Shown here piece after piece: positions 8,690-19,100 of a stretch of DNA of 20,660 bases (its first letter is position 1; each line of letters starts with the position of its first letter). The DNA is taken from NCBI GenBank assembly GCA_049999725.1, contig JBNGIS010030478.1, forward strand, positions 1-20,660, read 5' to 3'. Source of the DNA: Haplomitrium mnioides. Its lineage: Eukaryota; Marchantiophyta; Haplomitriopsida; Calobryales. The notes beneath the pieces were generated by a model. The model was not told where the DNA came from. It did not search any database and was given only the letters and a program-made list of their open reading frames with translations. A program made the position numbers and the translations under genes.

Positions 8690-9715
8690 GAATCATTCTT
8701 GCTATCACCACATGGACTATACACTACCAAAATCTGCTCATATCATCTCTCTACGACACCGATTTCTGCAGCCCTTACATGGCACAACCGCTTAAGGCAT
8801 CCCGGCCGAGACATGTTCTACCGCATCAAAAATGATAACAAAGGCATGCCACAAAACATGGACCCACTGCCATTGAATACTTATGCTTAGCATGCCCACA
8901 AGGCAAACTGAGAATCGCACCTTCTCACGACAAAACAACGATCACGATTCCTCGAGAGAATCCACACTGATATATGTGGACCTATCCATCCACCTTCGAG
9001 ACCATTCCAATACTTCCTAGTCACCATTGATGCATCATCCAAAGGGTCACAAGTATCTTTACTCACGACCAAAAACATGGTCTTCTCCAAACTTCTATCT
9101 CAAATCTTGAAACTCTCGACACAATTTCCCGATTACCCAATCAAACATCTGAGAGTCGACAATACTAGAGAATTCTCCTCACAATCATTTGACAATTTTT
9201 GCACATTTTCTAGCATAGATATCCAATATTCAATTCCACATGTATACTTTCAAAACGGCATTGCAGAATCTACTATCAAAAGAATACAACTAATAGCAAG
9301 ACCATTACTTTTGAACTCCAACCTCCCTACCACAGCTTGGGGACACGCAATCATGCACGTAGCATCTTTATTGCGTTATAAACCATCTGCATTCAATCAG
9401 AATTCACCACATCAACTCGCAGCTGGAATTCTTACAAATATCTCACATCTTCGTACATTTGGCTACCTCGTCCTTGTCCCAATCTTAGGACCCCATCGAA
9501 CAAAGATGAGACCCCAACGCCAAAAAGGCATATACATCAGTTTTGAATCTCCTTCTATCATCTAATATCTTGAACCTTCAACCTATGATGTGTTTAAGTC
9601 TCGATTCACAAACTGTCAATTCTTTGAAGAATCTTTCCCGCATCTGTTGCAAGAGGACAAAGTTGTACAACCCAAACTTGAGGAAAACTTAATATGGCAC
9701 TAACACTTGCAATTA
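8690..9715 (+). pseudogene. Copia integrase (copy B)
   Basis: GAG-pre-integrase reads LTWHNRLRHPGRDMFYRIK near 8777-8830, then CLACPQGKL after a frameshift around 8885. The catalytic triad is intact in one frame: Asp 8969 (HTDICG), Asp 9158 (RVDNTREF) and Glu 9266 (GIAES), with the same 63- and 36-codon spacing as copy A. A stop at about 9563 ends the longest open stretch. The following text (YLEPSTYDVFKSRF, NCQFFEESFP) still matches copy A to about 9700. Confidence 0.9.
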
Positions 9716-9790
9716 GACTTCAACCAACGAAATGAAAAATTTGATGTTGAAGTCAAATGACTCCTCCATTTACAGCAAACATTAACAAAG

Positions 9791-10457
9791 ATGTCTGACA
9801 CATTTAATAATGCAGCCAACATCACCAAATCGCACGTTGAAGCAGCCAACGCACCAGCACAACTTCAAAAAGTCGACGCACCTACCATTGAAATACAACC
9901 TAAAGCAAAACGTGGCAGACTTAAAAGCTCAAAGAACAAACCAAAATCACCGACATCATTACACGTTGCGAATATAGGACACCTATGGATGATTTTATCT
10001 ATATAAGAAGTACAATCAAGAACCGATTGGCCCCAATGGGAGAAAACCATAAATTCGGAACTTGACTCTCTCATACAATGACAAGTATTTGGATCTACTA
10101 TGCTAGCACTTCCCAACATGCATTTGACATATTACAGATTTATTTTTGTCCACAAACACAATACGAAAGGTGATGTCACATGATACAAGGCAAGATTATT
10201 GGCAAAAAGATACATTCAAATTCTTGGACGTGATTATGACCTCACATACTCACCTATCCTGGACACTATAACGTATCGATATATGATAGCATTCACTATC
10301 CAATGCCATCTCACTATGCACATCATGGACATCATCACTGCCTACTTATATGGCATTTTGGACACCCTGATTTGTATGAAAGCACCCCTCCCCGCCCTCC
10401 GCACTCATATCAAGAATGGCATTTCATATTCAATGGGAGAACAGCCACAGTGCAAAT
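9791..10457 (+). pseudogene. Linker and N-terminal RT (copy B)
   Basis: The linker MSDTFNNAANITKSHVEAAN matches copy A and includes KAKRGRLKSSKNKPKSP, a basic AT-hook-like stretch. A block of about 180 bp present in copy A between linker and RT is missing here, since ANIGHLW is followed almost at once by RTDWPQWEKTI. RT fingers follow with stops near 10079 and 10180, then RYIQILGRDYDLTYSP. Motif A reads HIMDIITAYLYG with its Asp preserved, then MKAPLPAL and the repeat array. Confidence 0.85.
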
Positions 10458-10965
10458 GGACCTTTAGTCCCAAGCGGCCCACAAATTGAGATTGGACCTT
10501 TTTTGTCTCTTATGGGCTAAACTCTGAGGTTGGATCTTTTGTCCCTCATGATATGCACTATAAAAATGGACCTTTAGTCCAAAGAGGCACAATGATTAAA
10601 AATGGACTTTTTGTCTATAAAGATCTCAATCTAAGAAAAGGGCATTTTGTCCTCAATGACCAACAAATGAAAGAACCTTTTGTCCATAAGACGCCACTGC
10701 CAATCCAGAAACGACCTTTAGTCCTCATGTTGAAAAGACAATGCCAAATGATGGAAAGCAAGGTGCACAATGTCATTTCAAAGGACTTTTAGTCCAACCA
10801 GCAGAATCACTGAGCACGCAGCATTTCAAAGGACCTTTAGTCCAGCCATCAGAATTGCTGAGCACACAGCATTTCAAAGAATCTTTAGTCCCACATATAT
10901 ACAAGTTGCATGAGCAACACAAGAGTGGATCTTTTGTTCCCCATCATCAAAATATAGCATATGAA
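10458..10965 (+). repeat. Two-tier repeat array inserted in RT (copy B)
   Basis: Motif starts are at 10458, 10494, 10532, 10568, 10604, 10640, 10673 and 10712: steps of 36, 38, 36, 36, 36, 33 and 39, a 36-bp tier with small indels. A second tier follows at 10783, 10831, 10879 and 10927, with exact steps of 48. Encoded cores include GPLVQ, GLFVY, GHFVL, EPFVH, RPLVL, GPLVQP, ESLVPH and GSFVPH. The junction VLMLKRQCQMM aligns with VLMTKRKCQAM at the end of the first tier in copy A. Frame is lost in places (near 10490 and 10790). Confidence 0.92.
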
Positions 10966-11930
10966 AATGTGAAGTTGGCAAAGCATTCTATTAATGCATC
11001 AGATCACCAATCGATCAATCAGAAACACAAATGGCAGTTCAAGTCTTGAGATCGATATATGGACTCAAATAGAGTGGCAGAAATCAGTACCAAAGATTCA
11101 AATCAGAAATGATGGCACTAAATTTTACAAATGATAACATTGCCCCATACATGTTCATGAAACATCAAGGTTGTGAATACGTTGTGGTTGCACTTTATGT
11201 ACACGACATAAATATTTTTGGCACAAAAGTTCTTGCAGCCAACACACCAAATTGAAAAACATATTTGAAATATGAGACATCGGAGAACCAGATTTCTATC
11301 TCGACATCTAGTTTGAGCATCTACCTGATGGAATTTTGATCCACCAGTCTACATATACGGCCAAGATCCTCAAACAATTCAATATGGATAATGCTCATAC
11401 AATAAGCACCCCCATGGAAATGAGATCTTTGGACCCATCAAAGGACATGTTTGGAAAACAAAACGAATATGAACAAACTTTGGGATCAGAAAAACCATAC
11501 CTTTCGGTCATTATAGCTCTCATGTACCTTGCAAATCAGACTAGACCTAACATATCTTTTGCAGTGAACCTGCTTGCAAGGCACAGCTACCAGCCTACTA
11601 TTTGCCACTGGAATGGACTCAAACGCATTTTTAGATATTTAAAAGGTACAAAAGATATGGGACTCTTCTTCCCTAGAAATGCAACAAATGATATTGTCAG
11701 TTATGTCGATGCTGGATATTTATTTGATCCTGATGATGCAAAGTCCCAAGTAGGATACATCTTCCTTAAAAGAAGCACCGCTATCTCATGGAAAAACACT
11801 AAACATACCATTACAACTACCTCGACTAATCATGCAGAAATTATAACACTCTATGAGGCTAGTACAGAATGTATTTGGCTCTAACAACTCATTGATTATA
11901 TCAACATCAATACTAAACAGCCGCTACTTT
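10966..11930 (+). pseudogene. C-terminal RT and partial RNase H (copy B)
   Basis: RT resumes as VQVLRSIYGLKQ-stop-SGRNQYQRF near 11038-11095. The active site is mutated to YVHD at 11196-11207 (copy A: YIDD), which would abolish catalysis. After frameshifts near 11240-11330, a long open stretch (11336-11881) encodes HQSTYTAKILKQFNMD, STPMEMRS, LANQTRPNISFAVNLLARHS, the RNase H text YVDAGYLFDPDDAKSQ and AEIITLYEASTECIWL. Homology ends abruptly near 11930 after NTKQPLL, before the EDN motif of RNase H. Confidence 0.9.
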
Positions 11931-12586
11931 GAACCATGAACATGCTACTCAGAACATGAACCTTTTTTTGGCAAAAAACTGTGATTTTTGAATTCAAAAA
12001 CATAAAAAAAACGAGGTTACTTTTTAAAAACAAAAAGTACGTAAGTTTTTTGGATTTGTTTTTGGCCGTTTCAACAAGCCTGTTAGATGACAGTCAATTT
12101 CGTTATACAAAATCAATCAATATTATTAGTTTTTATGAAAATATTGGAAAACTTGAATTTGATGAAAAGCATAAAAATTATAGTAAGTTTTTATCAAAAA
12201 ATTGCATTTATCATTGATTACAATTCTAAGCCCAAAAGTTGAAATACACATCACAAGAAACTATTTTGAAATATGTTTGATTGCACAAACTCTAGGCACA
12301 CATAGACATGGTGCTCTTTCAAACTTTTTTTGTTGGAAAAAAATTACAAAACATAAAGAAAAAGCCCGAGGGGACTAGAAGTCAAGGGAATGAGTTTGCA
12401 ATGGTAAACACAAAAACATAGAAAACAAAACATTGCATGGATTTAGGAGCTTTATTTTAAACGTTAAGAAAGAAGGAAGCTTTCACTTGTAGTTGAAAAT
12501 CCATGCAATCAAAAGTGAACATGGGCTTTCAAAAAGGTTCTAGCATTTAAAAATATTTCATAGTTCAACGAAGTATATACAGAATG
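11931..12586. other. AT-rich noncoding segment between copy B and the minus-strand element
   Basis: About 650 bp, markedly more A/T-rich than the flanks, with A and T homopolymers. One 78-codon ORF (11981-12217, +) is low-complexity, Lys/Asn/Phe-rich, and unlike any family I know. No terminal repeats, tRNA or coding homology were seen. It may be an unrelated insertion or old deletion-joined sequence. Confidence 0.6.
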
Positions 12587-12712
12587 TCGTGCGCATACAC
12601 ATCACTTACACAACTACATTGTCCACACACATTCCATGGCATCTACCGACATACAACAGAGAATGACACGCAATTGAGTCTCATACGCATACAATGCATG
12701 AGACCTCACAAT
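12587..12712 (-). repeat. 126-bp direct repeat, distal copy
   Basis: This copy matches 12982-13107 at a constant offset of 395 bp with no indels and about ten mismatches by eye. The shared text on the plus strand includes CAACAGAGAATGACACGCAA and CATACGCATACAATGCATGA. The two copies bracket the LTR-derived block at 12712-12975. Confidence 0.93.
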
Positions 12713-12975
12713 ACTTTTCTTCGAGTGATACCTTCTTGAAGAAATTCCCAAAAGTTTGTGTTGATCTTCCGATATCAGAACCAGCGCACCTTTGCTCACA
12801 AGGAATCTACGCTTCTCCAAGAACTGCAATACCACAGCTCTCCTCTTGGTTCATAAACAAAATGAGACATCGAAAGATAACCTTTCAATGAGAGTACATG
12901 GCCTTATATACTAAGGCACAAAAAGACAAAAAACTTAAAATGTCTAAAAATAGAAAACTACATGGAATGTTGTGA
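12712..12975 (-). repeat. 264-bp LTR-derived block (3' side of minus-strand element)
   Basis: Same length, with no indels and roughly a dozen mismatches by eye, as 19508-19771. Same orientation and a separation of about 6.8 kb fit a pair of LTRs. It contains a TATA box on the minus strand at 12910-12902. Its edge on the low-coordinate side stops about 38 bp short of the LTR end inferred at the other copy, so this LTR is truncated or rearranged. Confidence 0.85.
12902..12910 (-). promoter_or_regulatory. TATA box in the 3' LTR block
   Basis: TATATAAGG on the minus strand, inside the imperfect inverted repeat CCTTATATACTAAGG. It is conserved in the other LTR copy at 19706-19698. Confidence 0.55.
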
Positions 12976-12981
12976 AAGCCA

Positions 12982-13107
12982 TCGTGCATATACACATTGC
13001 TTACATAACTACATCGTCCATACACATTCCATGACATCTACCAACATACAACAGAGAATGACACGCAATTCAGTCTCATACGCATACAATGCATGAGCGC
13101 TCACAAT
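12982..13107 (-). repeat. 126-bp direct repeat, proximal copy
   Basis: Partner of 12587-12712. On the minus strand it is preceded by AGCTAAGGAGGCGATTG, a short purine-rich tract, and begins ATTGTGAGCGCTC. A real 3' LTR could begin here with TGAGCGCTC, which would make this repeat part of U3. No copy lies beside the LTR at 19508-19773. Confidence 0.9.
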
Positions 13108-13276
13108 CGCCTCCTTAGCTGGTGGTCAAGTCCCCTAACACTAGCTAGCCATCTATCTCCTAGAAAATTGATATACACCTACTGATGCAAAGACTAGGAG
13201 CCCGGGTGCAATGGAGCCCCATCGTTCACCTCCTATAATCTATACCAACCCTAGAACTCAATGGAAACTAGTTGTT
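13108..13276 (-). other. 3' untranslated stretch between PHD reading and LTR repeats
   Basis: About 170 bp with no coding signal. It contains GGGTTGGTATAGATTATAGG and ends in AAGGAGG (plus coordinates about 13110-13118), a candidate polypurine tract for the minus-strand element. Confidence 0.45.
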
Positions 13277-13691
13277 TTATGAACAATGAGGGCAGAACCA
13301 TGATCCGCCAGGAACAGTAACCAATAGAGGCGTCAAACATGACACATGCCATCCTCTAGAACACCTGAAAAATAAACATAGTGATGGCCCCCTTAGGAGA
13401 ACCACATGACACGCACGTCAAACCTGCAGGAATTTGTGCCACACTGAAGTCCATAGTGTCATTAATGGTCCGAAGGTGACAAAATGCACAGTTGCATACA
13501 TGAACTATCCAAACCATACCATCATGTCCCTCTAGCTGCAAAACTCCCAAAAGCAGTATCTGTACATGTTGAATCCAGCACCCAACAGTGACACCAAGTA
13601 TCGTGGGTGCGATCGGTTGGGCTCTCGGTGAATACAACCATAGTAACATCACGTCAAATAGAGGAGGGTAAATCAAGGTCCCTTCCATCAA
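13277..13691 (-). pseudogene. PHD finger-containing C-terminal region, frameshifted
   Basis: The open reading from 13691 includes IQHVQILLLGVLQLEGHDG and ends soon after TCVSCGSPKGAITM. A frame change near 13364-13385 is needed to read on as CSRGWHVSC (from 13363) and LTPLLVTVPGGSWFCPHC (to 13283), then a stop at 13279-13277. Together these give the PHD pattern: C-x2-C (13415, 13406), one zinc-ligand Cys lost (Phe in FIFQVC), then C-x4-H-x2-C and C-x2-C at the end, with the typical L-x-P-L-x3-P-x-G-x-W. PHD fingers read histone H3 tails. It lies in the same direction right after the methyltransferase, in a different frame, so one or two frameshifts or an unseen intron separate them. Confidence 0.82.
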
Positions 13692-14506
13692 TCCAAACTC
13701 GCAAAATCTGAGCCCCTTTCCACCTGAATCTCACAATCCAAGTAAAACCATACATATCCATGGCTTGTCTCAGCACATAGCGTTGCTCAATATTGGCGAC
13801 AGATGCAACAATAGTAGTACAAGTAGAAAGCCCCATTTCCCGCTCTCTCTCATCAGGGTCGGGTTCCACTAGTCTCTGCAAGGTTGCATTCCAAATAAAA
13901 CCAAAGCCTCTTGCCCGAAATACATAAGCTGCAAGGTGACTCACTAGTAAATCAATCAACCCCACTCCAGCTAAGTGGTCCGCCCAGAGCAATAAAATGT
14001 CAGCCGGAAATGCATGCAGATAACCTTGCATTGCACTAACTGAAAGCAATCTTGGAAATTGCTCAACCATCAGCGCCACATGCCTCAAGGAGATTCTGTG
14101 AGCAATCTCACCCTTCTCCACATACAAATATCGTTGAATTGGAATCCCTGCTTGGAGTACAACAACTAACCTTGTACTTATGCCTCCAAACAACTCCAAC
14201 AAACAAATACCATTAGCAAGATAATACTATGTAATCGGCATAGTATCTAAGGGTGAAAGATTTACAGATCTAGGTGTGACAGAACCATCCAGTGCAGGAC
14301 TTAGCGCAAATGCATCCTGCTAAGCATCCTCAACCAACTTGGACGCCTGTACCTGCCACAACCTCTCCTTACTTCTACTTACAGAAATCACCTCACCTAA
14401 CGACGATGATGTTGGCCTCTCAACCTTTGAATACACTACCTCAACAGAAGAAATGTCAGCTGCATGTGCATTCCCCTCCAGTACGTCAGAGTAGTCGGTG
14501 ATAACC
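13654..14506 (-). pseudogene. C5-cytosine DNA methyltransferase (DRM/DNMT3-like), internally deleted
   Basis: In the minus frame, LLELFGGISTRLVVVLQAG (from about 14203) is motif I, the S-adenosylmethionine-binding FxGxxT/G loop. RYLYVEKGEIAHRISLRHVAL is motif II-like, and FPADILLLW...VGLIDLLVS leads to where motif IV (PCQ/PCN, the catalytic Cys) should be. The text then jumps to FRARGFGFIWNATLQRL and PDPDEREREMG...RYVLRQAMDMYGFTWIV, resembling motifs IX-X. Motifs IV-VIII are therefore deleted and the enzyme would be dead. About 100 residues precede motif I with two TAG stops (14322-14320, 14229-14227). The assignment rests on motifs read by eye; the exact subfamily is uncertain. Confidence 0.8.
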
Positions 14507-14585
14507 CTAAAAAATGTTGATCATATCATAGACTATGAAATTGGATGACTATGTCAACTCAAATGACGGTGGAAGTCTTACCTAC
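14507..14585 (-). other. Probable 79-nt spliceosomal intron joining gag to the methyltransferase
   Basis: On the minus strand, exon text ...GCTCATCG is followed by GTAGGTAAG, and the segment ends in CAACATTTTTTAG before GGTTATC. Removing 14585-14507 joins CG to G and restores one frame: the gag frame (16153) runs into the methyltransferase frame (14505), which differ by +1, and 79 nt equals 1 modulo 3. The segment holds in-frame stops, while both flanks are open for about 60 codons. A 79-nt length is normal for plants. A frameshift with chance splice-like ends is the alternative. Confidence 0.6.
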
Positions 14586-16153
14586 CGATGAGCATTCCCC
14601 CTCTGAGGATCTGACTCCACCGCTGCTCCCCTAGGCTCTATAGCCTTGCCTGCCACTCTAGTCACCGCCGCAGACGCATCAATGTGGGATGTACCACACA
14701 TGAATCCCATACCAACTAAATCTCCATCAACTGTGTATAAAGTAGAGGCTTCACCTCCAGAGCTGGGCATTGCCTGAGCTGTAGTCATGGTAGCTAACTG
14801 CTACTCCAACTGTGCGATCCTAGCATCATTGGGATCCACAGTAGCTGTTGGAGCACCCACCCCAGCTCTCCTAGCTAGTGATGCTCCTCTATCATGACCA
14901 CCGCGCCCACCTCTGCTTTGCTCACATGCTCGAGCTCCTCCTCGTCATAGCTCTGGGTGAAGCAAAAAACATCGGTCCATGGTGTGACCTATGACCGCAT
15001 AATGGTCACATTGTTGCTGGCCAACTGCACGTGCATCTCTAGAACGTGCTGCTCGTGGCTTCTTCGCCTTTGGACATAGACTCTGCATATGATCTCCACC
15101 ACAAGTCCAACAACTTGACTGCTGACCTGCATAAGATGGTAAAGTTGACTGCCCTCCAGCCTTTTGACCCTTCCGTGGTGCAAACTGTGATGTAGGTGTG
15201 GCTGGAGACGCAAACTTTGGCGCTTCCTTTTGAAATCATGTAGTGACCACTCTCTCATTCACCAGGTTAAGCTCTATGCGCTCTGACAATGTAAACACAA
15301 TGGCAAGAGTGGGATCAGAATCCCTGAGAAGGGTGGCATCTCTCACTCTCCTCCTCAAATCCCTGTCAAAGATGGAATACTAGAACTGTGCAACCTGAGC
15401 CTCTGTCACTCCTTTTGTGACATTGATGAGCCTTCTCATTCTGGTGTAAACTTCCCTCAAGCTCTCTCTAGTCTTGCGCTGGAACTCTTGAAGACTCTTC
15501 AGCTTGTCTGTCCTCACACCCTCGTAATTTTGCTTGAGAAGCTCAAAAAACTCAATCATAAGGTTAGACATTGGAACCCCTCCACTCTCTGATGTACTGA
15601 CTGGAATAGGTGAACTGAAAACTCCTTCTGCCCCTAAAGCACCAATACTATGGCTAGTGCCACTAGAGGATGTTGTATAGGTCGTAGGGACATGGGCACT
15701 TGTCCTTCCACCATAGGTGATGGAGACATAATTGGGAGACCAATATTGTCTCCACTCCTCAATCTCAGTCAAATGAGCTCGCCTGAATTCATGGTAATCA
15801 TCCATGGGTGGTCCTTCCAAGTGCTGAAACAAACCTTTCCATGTCATGGAAGGTGTAAAGAGAGCTAAGTTCCACAATGTTTGCAGATCACACCAAGTGT
15901 CAAACTCCTGGATGAAATCATCCAGATCAATGGTGCCTACTGCACCAGAGAACCTCCTTGGCCTTTTTGTGGCTCCATACATCTCATCCATATCCCAAGA
16001 CAATGGGGAATGTACCTGAGTGATAAGAAGAGTTACCTCCTCTTCGTCTGATGTATGGTCACTTACCAAATATTGAGTCGCTCTTACTGTAAGTCGAAAT
16101 TGGATGCCACTGTGAGTGATGCCGTATCGCACCCTTCCACCCTCTGGCTCCAT
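14586..16153 (-). pseudogene. Ty3/gypsy-like Gag with two zinc knuckles
   Basis: Reading starts at ATG 16153 (MEPEGGRVRYG); the upstream four codons begin with GTG. One frame runs to 14586 with only four stops: TAG 15382, TGA 15238, TGA 14947 and TAG 14803. The capsid-like region reads FFELLKQNYEGVRTDKLKS, LQEFQRKTRESLREVYTRMR and LINVTKGVTEAQVAQF, the retrotransposon-gag pattern. Two knuckles follow: C-WT-C-GGDH-H-less reading CWTCGGDHMQSLC at 15112-15074, and CDHYAVIGHTMDRC at 15010-14969, where the second Cys is now Tyr, followed by FLLHPEL. A short coiled-coil-like segment (RIAQLE-stop-QLATM) comes next. No protease motif was seen. Confidence 0.87.
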
Positions 16154-19100
16154 GTTGACCTCCACTCAGCTAAACTCACTCACAGCTCACAAACTGTGCT
16201 ATGGCCACTCAGCCACTTGCTCACAAGTCGGCTGAAATGCGCAAATCAGCACAAGTGACCCTTCTTTCTCTTGTGGACAAGGTGCACCTTGCTTGCCAAT
16301 CCTAGTTGATTGGTCTTCTTCTTAACCTAGGAGCAAAAGTTGACAATTCAAAACAGAATTCTGTTGCTCACCTTCAGAGCACGGCAGACCGATCTTTGAT
16401 TTCCTGCAAACAATTTTTTGGACTTTCCTACTTCACTGCAACAAACATCTAAGCTTCCACATAGCCTGTGTCCTGGGAGCATGCTAGTGGACTCCTGCCA
16501 CCCTTGCACCGCTTAGCGGAGGGTCTAGTTCAGCCTTTTTGAATTCAGAAAATTATTATTATATTATATTATATTATATTTCTGAAAATTCTGTTTTTAA
16601 TTCTGTTTTTTTGGTTCAAATACCCCTGCTCTGTGTCGCAAACAAACTTTTGGCAATGGGGTCTCTTCTGAACCTCTCACCAAATTTCTGAAATGTCAAT
16701 GTTGCTTCTTTCTTGGATTCAATTTCTGCAACTTGCTCCTTCCAGAGCTGCTGGCACACTTGGAGCTTGATGGTGTACACCTCCAACCACCATCACAAAG
16801 CTTAGCGCAAGGTTGTGGACTAATTTCTCTCTTCCTTGTCAGATCTGGTTTGCCATATTTGTATTCTTACCTTGGAACAGAGTATGTTGCTTTCTTTGAT
16901 CAGAGGAAGACTGTCTCTTCAAATCAAAACAGAGTAGATTGCCTCTTTCCCTACTCATAAGCACTGCACTGTACCTCAGTGCTTTTTCTGGTTTTGTCTT
17001 TCTGCACTTATCGGAACCAGCTTTCTCCTATCAACTTGATGAAGAACAGAGAGACTAAAAAGGTGCAGCCCACAAAAATGCTGCTCCACCCTGCTTATCT
17101 TCTATAAGATTAATCAAGAATGCAGAGCCCCTTTTGGCAAATTCCTCTTACAAATCCTCTGCAACAAAATCAAAGATCGAGGTCTTCTTCCTCGACCTCT
17201 GCTCACAAATATTTGCTCAACAAAGTTCTGCAGGCGTTGCTTGCCTCTTGCAACAAAATCGAAGAGTCTACACGAGGAAGAATTCCTATAGACCTCCAAC
17301 ATGAAAATGCATTCCAATCGCCTCCAAGTGGAAGCAATACGGCTGCTTGCAAGTTATCTGCAAGGTCACAGATCTGCTTGGACCATTTTCCCCTTGATCT
17401 ATTTCTGTTCCAAAATGTTCTCAGATACCCAAGAGGCTTCTGCACACAAAATGGCTCTTCTGCTACCTTAAATGAATGACTTGCTCTTGTTCTACTTGAC
17501 CAAAATACCAGCAATTCCACTCTGATTTTGCTTTAGCCAAAGAAATCAGAGTTAGATTTTATTTTGAAACTCGAGCACCAAGGGCTATTTGCAAAATCTC
17601 CACAGATGATGCCTATTTTTCGCAGCGACAATCAAATAGGCTTCTCAAAGATTTTCTGCAATGTCAATGTACTCAACAAATTCACTGCTGGAGAAAATCC
17701 CTCAAATGTTTCTTGATTCTGCCTCACGATTGCTGCTTGGCGACTATTGCTCATGCAAAAATCACCTATGCCCTTTGCTATTGGACGAAAACCATGTTGC
17801 TTGATGCACACCAGAATTCATCCCTACAAATCCTCAAAACATGTGACCCTACCCCTCAATTCGACCTTTGTGCCACAAAATCTAGCAACAATCAAACTCG
17901 AGAAACAAAATCCCCTCAATTGCAAATGCCTTGGACAAACATTTAGAAGCAAGAAGAGATCATAGCTCGACAGTTGCACCCCTTTGACTATAGATCAGTT
18001 GTGATTGTGCCCCTCAATTGCTGCTCAATGAAGGGCAAGTCTACTCCAAATCTCTTCGATGAAGATCTCAGCGCATTAACCTACCTTTCTCAAACAGTAA
18101 ATAAGAAAACACGAAACCTTGAAAGCACCTCTTCAACAATTTTCCCTCAACTCTCTGATTTTATTTGCAGATTTTGAATAGCAAGATTTCTTCCAAATCC
18201 CTAAAAAAATGCAATGAAATTGCCAATTGCTGCTCGATGCAGCTCTTGAAAATCCCTCGATGCAGCAATCAGGCAAAGATCTGATTAAAAACACAATTCC
18301 CTAGCTCCATGCTTGAATCCCCTTCATATTCACCATTTCTTCAACAAACTGACAATGCACGATCTTTGAAAAAGTGCGGATCTCCCATTTCTGCACCTCA
18401 ACGTTGCTTGCTTCGACAACTGCACTTTGACAAATCAATCGAAGTACCCCTACACCACTACTCTTCGACAAAATCCAAGCACTAGGTAAAACATATCCCT
18501 AAATCGCTCCTCAAATGAAGATTTGCATAGGTCTACTGCTCCAACAAAATTGCTTCACTCAACGATTTTCGCAAATCCCTACCGTTGCAACCTGAGCAAC
18601 TTGATGAAGAGACCAAGGCAGCTGCTGCCTTAACACACAAATCAGACCTCTTCAAAATGCCCTACGATTCTGCTACTCGACAAAGCCCCTCTTTTGCACA
18701 AATTGCTAAGAAGAATATATGCAATTCTGCTCTGCGATGAAGTTTAAGTAGCCTAAAACAAAAAGAATGACAATGCTACTCAAAGAACCTCTAAACTCTG
18801 CAATTTGGCCTCTTTGCTCAACGCAATCCTTCGACGACTACACAAAATCGGGGCCAACGAATTTCTTTGCTCAATCCTCTAACGAATTTCTCTGGTCTTC
18901 TTGCTTTGATGAAATCTGAGAAGAAACAGTAATTCCTAAAACCGCTGCGACTTGGTCTTCAGAAAAGAGCCACTCGACAATCGAATGCCACTCGAATGCT
19001 GCTCGACAAAATGGAGGGAAATGGTTACTCAATGTCCCTCACAATCAAGAATCGCAGTAGCACCCTTTCGATAACAACAATCGCTAAACACATGCCAAAG

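Larger units (their letters stand above)
5008..11930 (+). mobile_element. Ty1/copia retrotransposon, copy B (3' truncated)
   Basis: This is a second element of the same family as copy A, in the same orientation and directly abutting it. The order is shared LTR, long leader, gag, protease, integrase, RT with the same repeat insertion, and part of RNase H. Homology to copy A stops near 11930 in RNase H, and no polypurine tract or 3' LTR was found beyond. It carries several frameshifts and stops and is more decayed than copy A. Confidence 0.93.

Noticed and set aside
11981-12217. 78-codon ORF in the AT-rich segment
   Set aside because: Low-complexity Lys/Asn/Phe content expected from AT-rich DNA; no start context, family or neighbour supports it.
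13364-13419. Possible intron ending TTTTTCAG before the second half of the PHD finger
   Set aside because: The nearest good donor (CAG|GTTTGACG near 13420) would give an intron of about 56 nt and remove the first two zinc-ligand cysteines. A small frameshift explains the data better.
14989-15258. 89- and 66-codon minus-strand ORFs over the gag zinc-knuckle region
   Set aside because: They are out-of-frame shadows. The gag frame, interrupted by TGA 15238, carries the zinc knuckles.
17203-17520. 105-codon minus-strand ORF in the gypsy-like leader, with a 119-codon ORF opposite
   Set aside because: Neither resembles a known protein. The mutual overlap on opposite strands points to chance open frames.
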